In this document: positions 5,500-5,680 of the stretch, one piece after another
Numbering within the stretch: position 1 is the first letter of the stretch
Layout of the letters: each line of letters starts with the position of its first letter
NCBI GenBank assembly: GCA_031289165.1
Contig: JAITPZ010000097.1
Coordinates: forward strand, 1 to 5,680
Origin: Synergistaceae bacterium
GTDB lineage: Bacteria > Synergistota > Synergistia > Synergistales > Aminobacteriaceae
Length of the DNA: 5,680 bases
Direction: 5' to 3'
Notes under the pieces: generated by a model
Told to the model about the DNA's origin: nothing
Databases searched by the model: none
The model's input: the letters and a program-made list of their open reading frames with translations, nothing else
Position numbers and translations under genes: made by a program

Positions 5500-5680
5500 T
5501 CAATCGTTCCTCACGTTCTGCAGGAAGGCCTCGTACTCGTCCCCGGACATGGAGATTTTGTGTTTGTCCGCCGGATAGCCGCCCCTGTTCACATCGGAAA
5601 TAAAGGACGAAAACGCTTTGACCGAACGCTCGTAAAAATTGTCGTAGCTGATGCTGTGCCGGGGATAGTGCCCGTTGTGA
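5500..5680 (-). CDS. PanB-like protein (3-methyl-2-oxobutanoate hydroxymethyltransferase family), C-terminal part
   Basis: The frame is open from the right edge (codons from base 5679) for 59 residues and ends at TGA 5502-5500. The peptide includes HYPRHSISYDNF, AFSSFISDVNRGGYPADKH and KISMSGDEYEAFL. It resembles the PanB C-terminus, where 'PRF-K-(Y/F)' leads into a helix, then 'eV..G.(F/Y)P...H.f.M...e'. PanB transfers a hydroxymethyl group from methylene-tetrahydrofolate to 2-oxoisovalerate to give ketopantoate, in the cytoplasm. The catalytic core lies outside the window. The tail departs from housekeeping PanB: PRH in place of PRF, and KHKISM in place of a typical EHSF-type ending. A paralogue with another substrate is therefore possible. 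It ends 77 nt before livH on the same strand. Confidence is moderate because only the tail is seen. Confidence 0.6.
   Translation of the reverse strand, partial: HNGHYPRHSISYDNFYERSVKAFSSFISDVNRGGYPADKHKISMSGDEYEAFLQNVRND

Overview
The window looks like a chromosomal metabolic region from a GC-rich bacterium with strong G/C preference at third codon positions. The content (LivHMGF-type uptake system, 2-oxo-acid aldolases, a PanB-like enzyme) would fit an amino-acid- or organic-acid-fermenting anaerobe such as a member of Synergistota or a GC-rich Bacillota. That assignment is inference; no phylogenetic marker lies in the window.

Layout. The left edge (1-173, + strand) holds the last 56 residues of an ATPase subunit resembling the nitrate/sulfonate/taurine ABC family. 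It converges on a minus-strand block filling the rest of the window. In transcription order (right to left) this block is: the C-terminal 59 residues of a PanB-like (ketopantoate hydroxymethyltransferase family) protein; a complete set of cytoplasmic and membrane parts of a branched-chain-amino-acid-type ABC importer, livH-livM-livG-livF; then two tandem class I KDPG/KHG-type aldolases. The first aldolase is a stand-alone divergent paralogue. The second is a canonical Eda-like aldolase fused to a C-terminal VOC (glyoxalase-fold) domain.

Coupling. The liv genes are packed: livH and livM are 3 nt apart, and livM/livG and livG/livF overlap by one base (TGATG). The two aldolase genes are 21 nt apart, with the second gene's ribosome binding site inside that gap. 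A 130-nt gap with two strong GC-rich hairpins separates livF from the aldolases, and a 77-nt gap with overlapping, mutually exclusive inverted repeats separates the PanB-like gene from livH. No substrate-binding protein gene of the Liv system is in the window.

Working together. The importer would deliver an amino acid or other small carboxylate. The three nearby enzymes (PanB-like and two aldolases) all belong to families that make or break C-C bonds next to a 2-oxo acid, so a small catabolic cluster is plausible. The substrate cannot be read from the sequence. Nothing here is clearly an undescribed system; the most interesting items are the aldolase-VOC fusion, its divergent neighbour, and the two structured intergenic regions.
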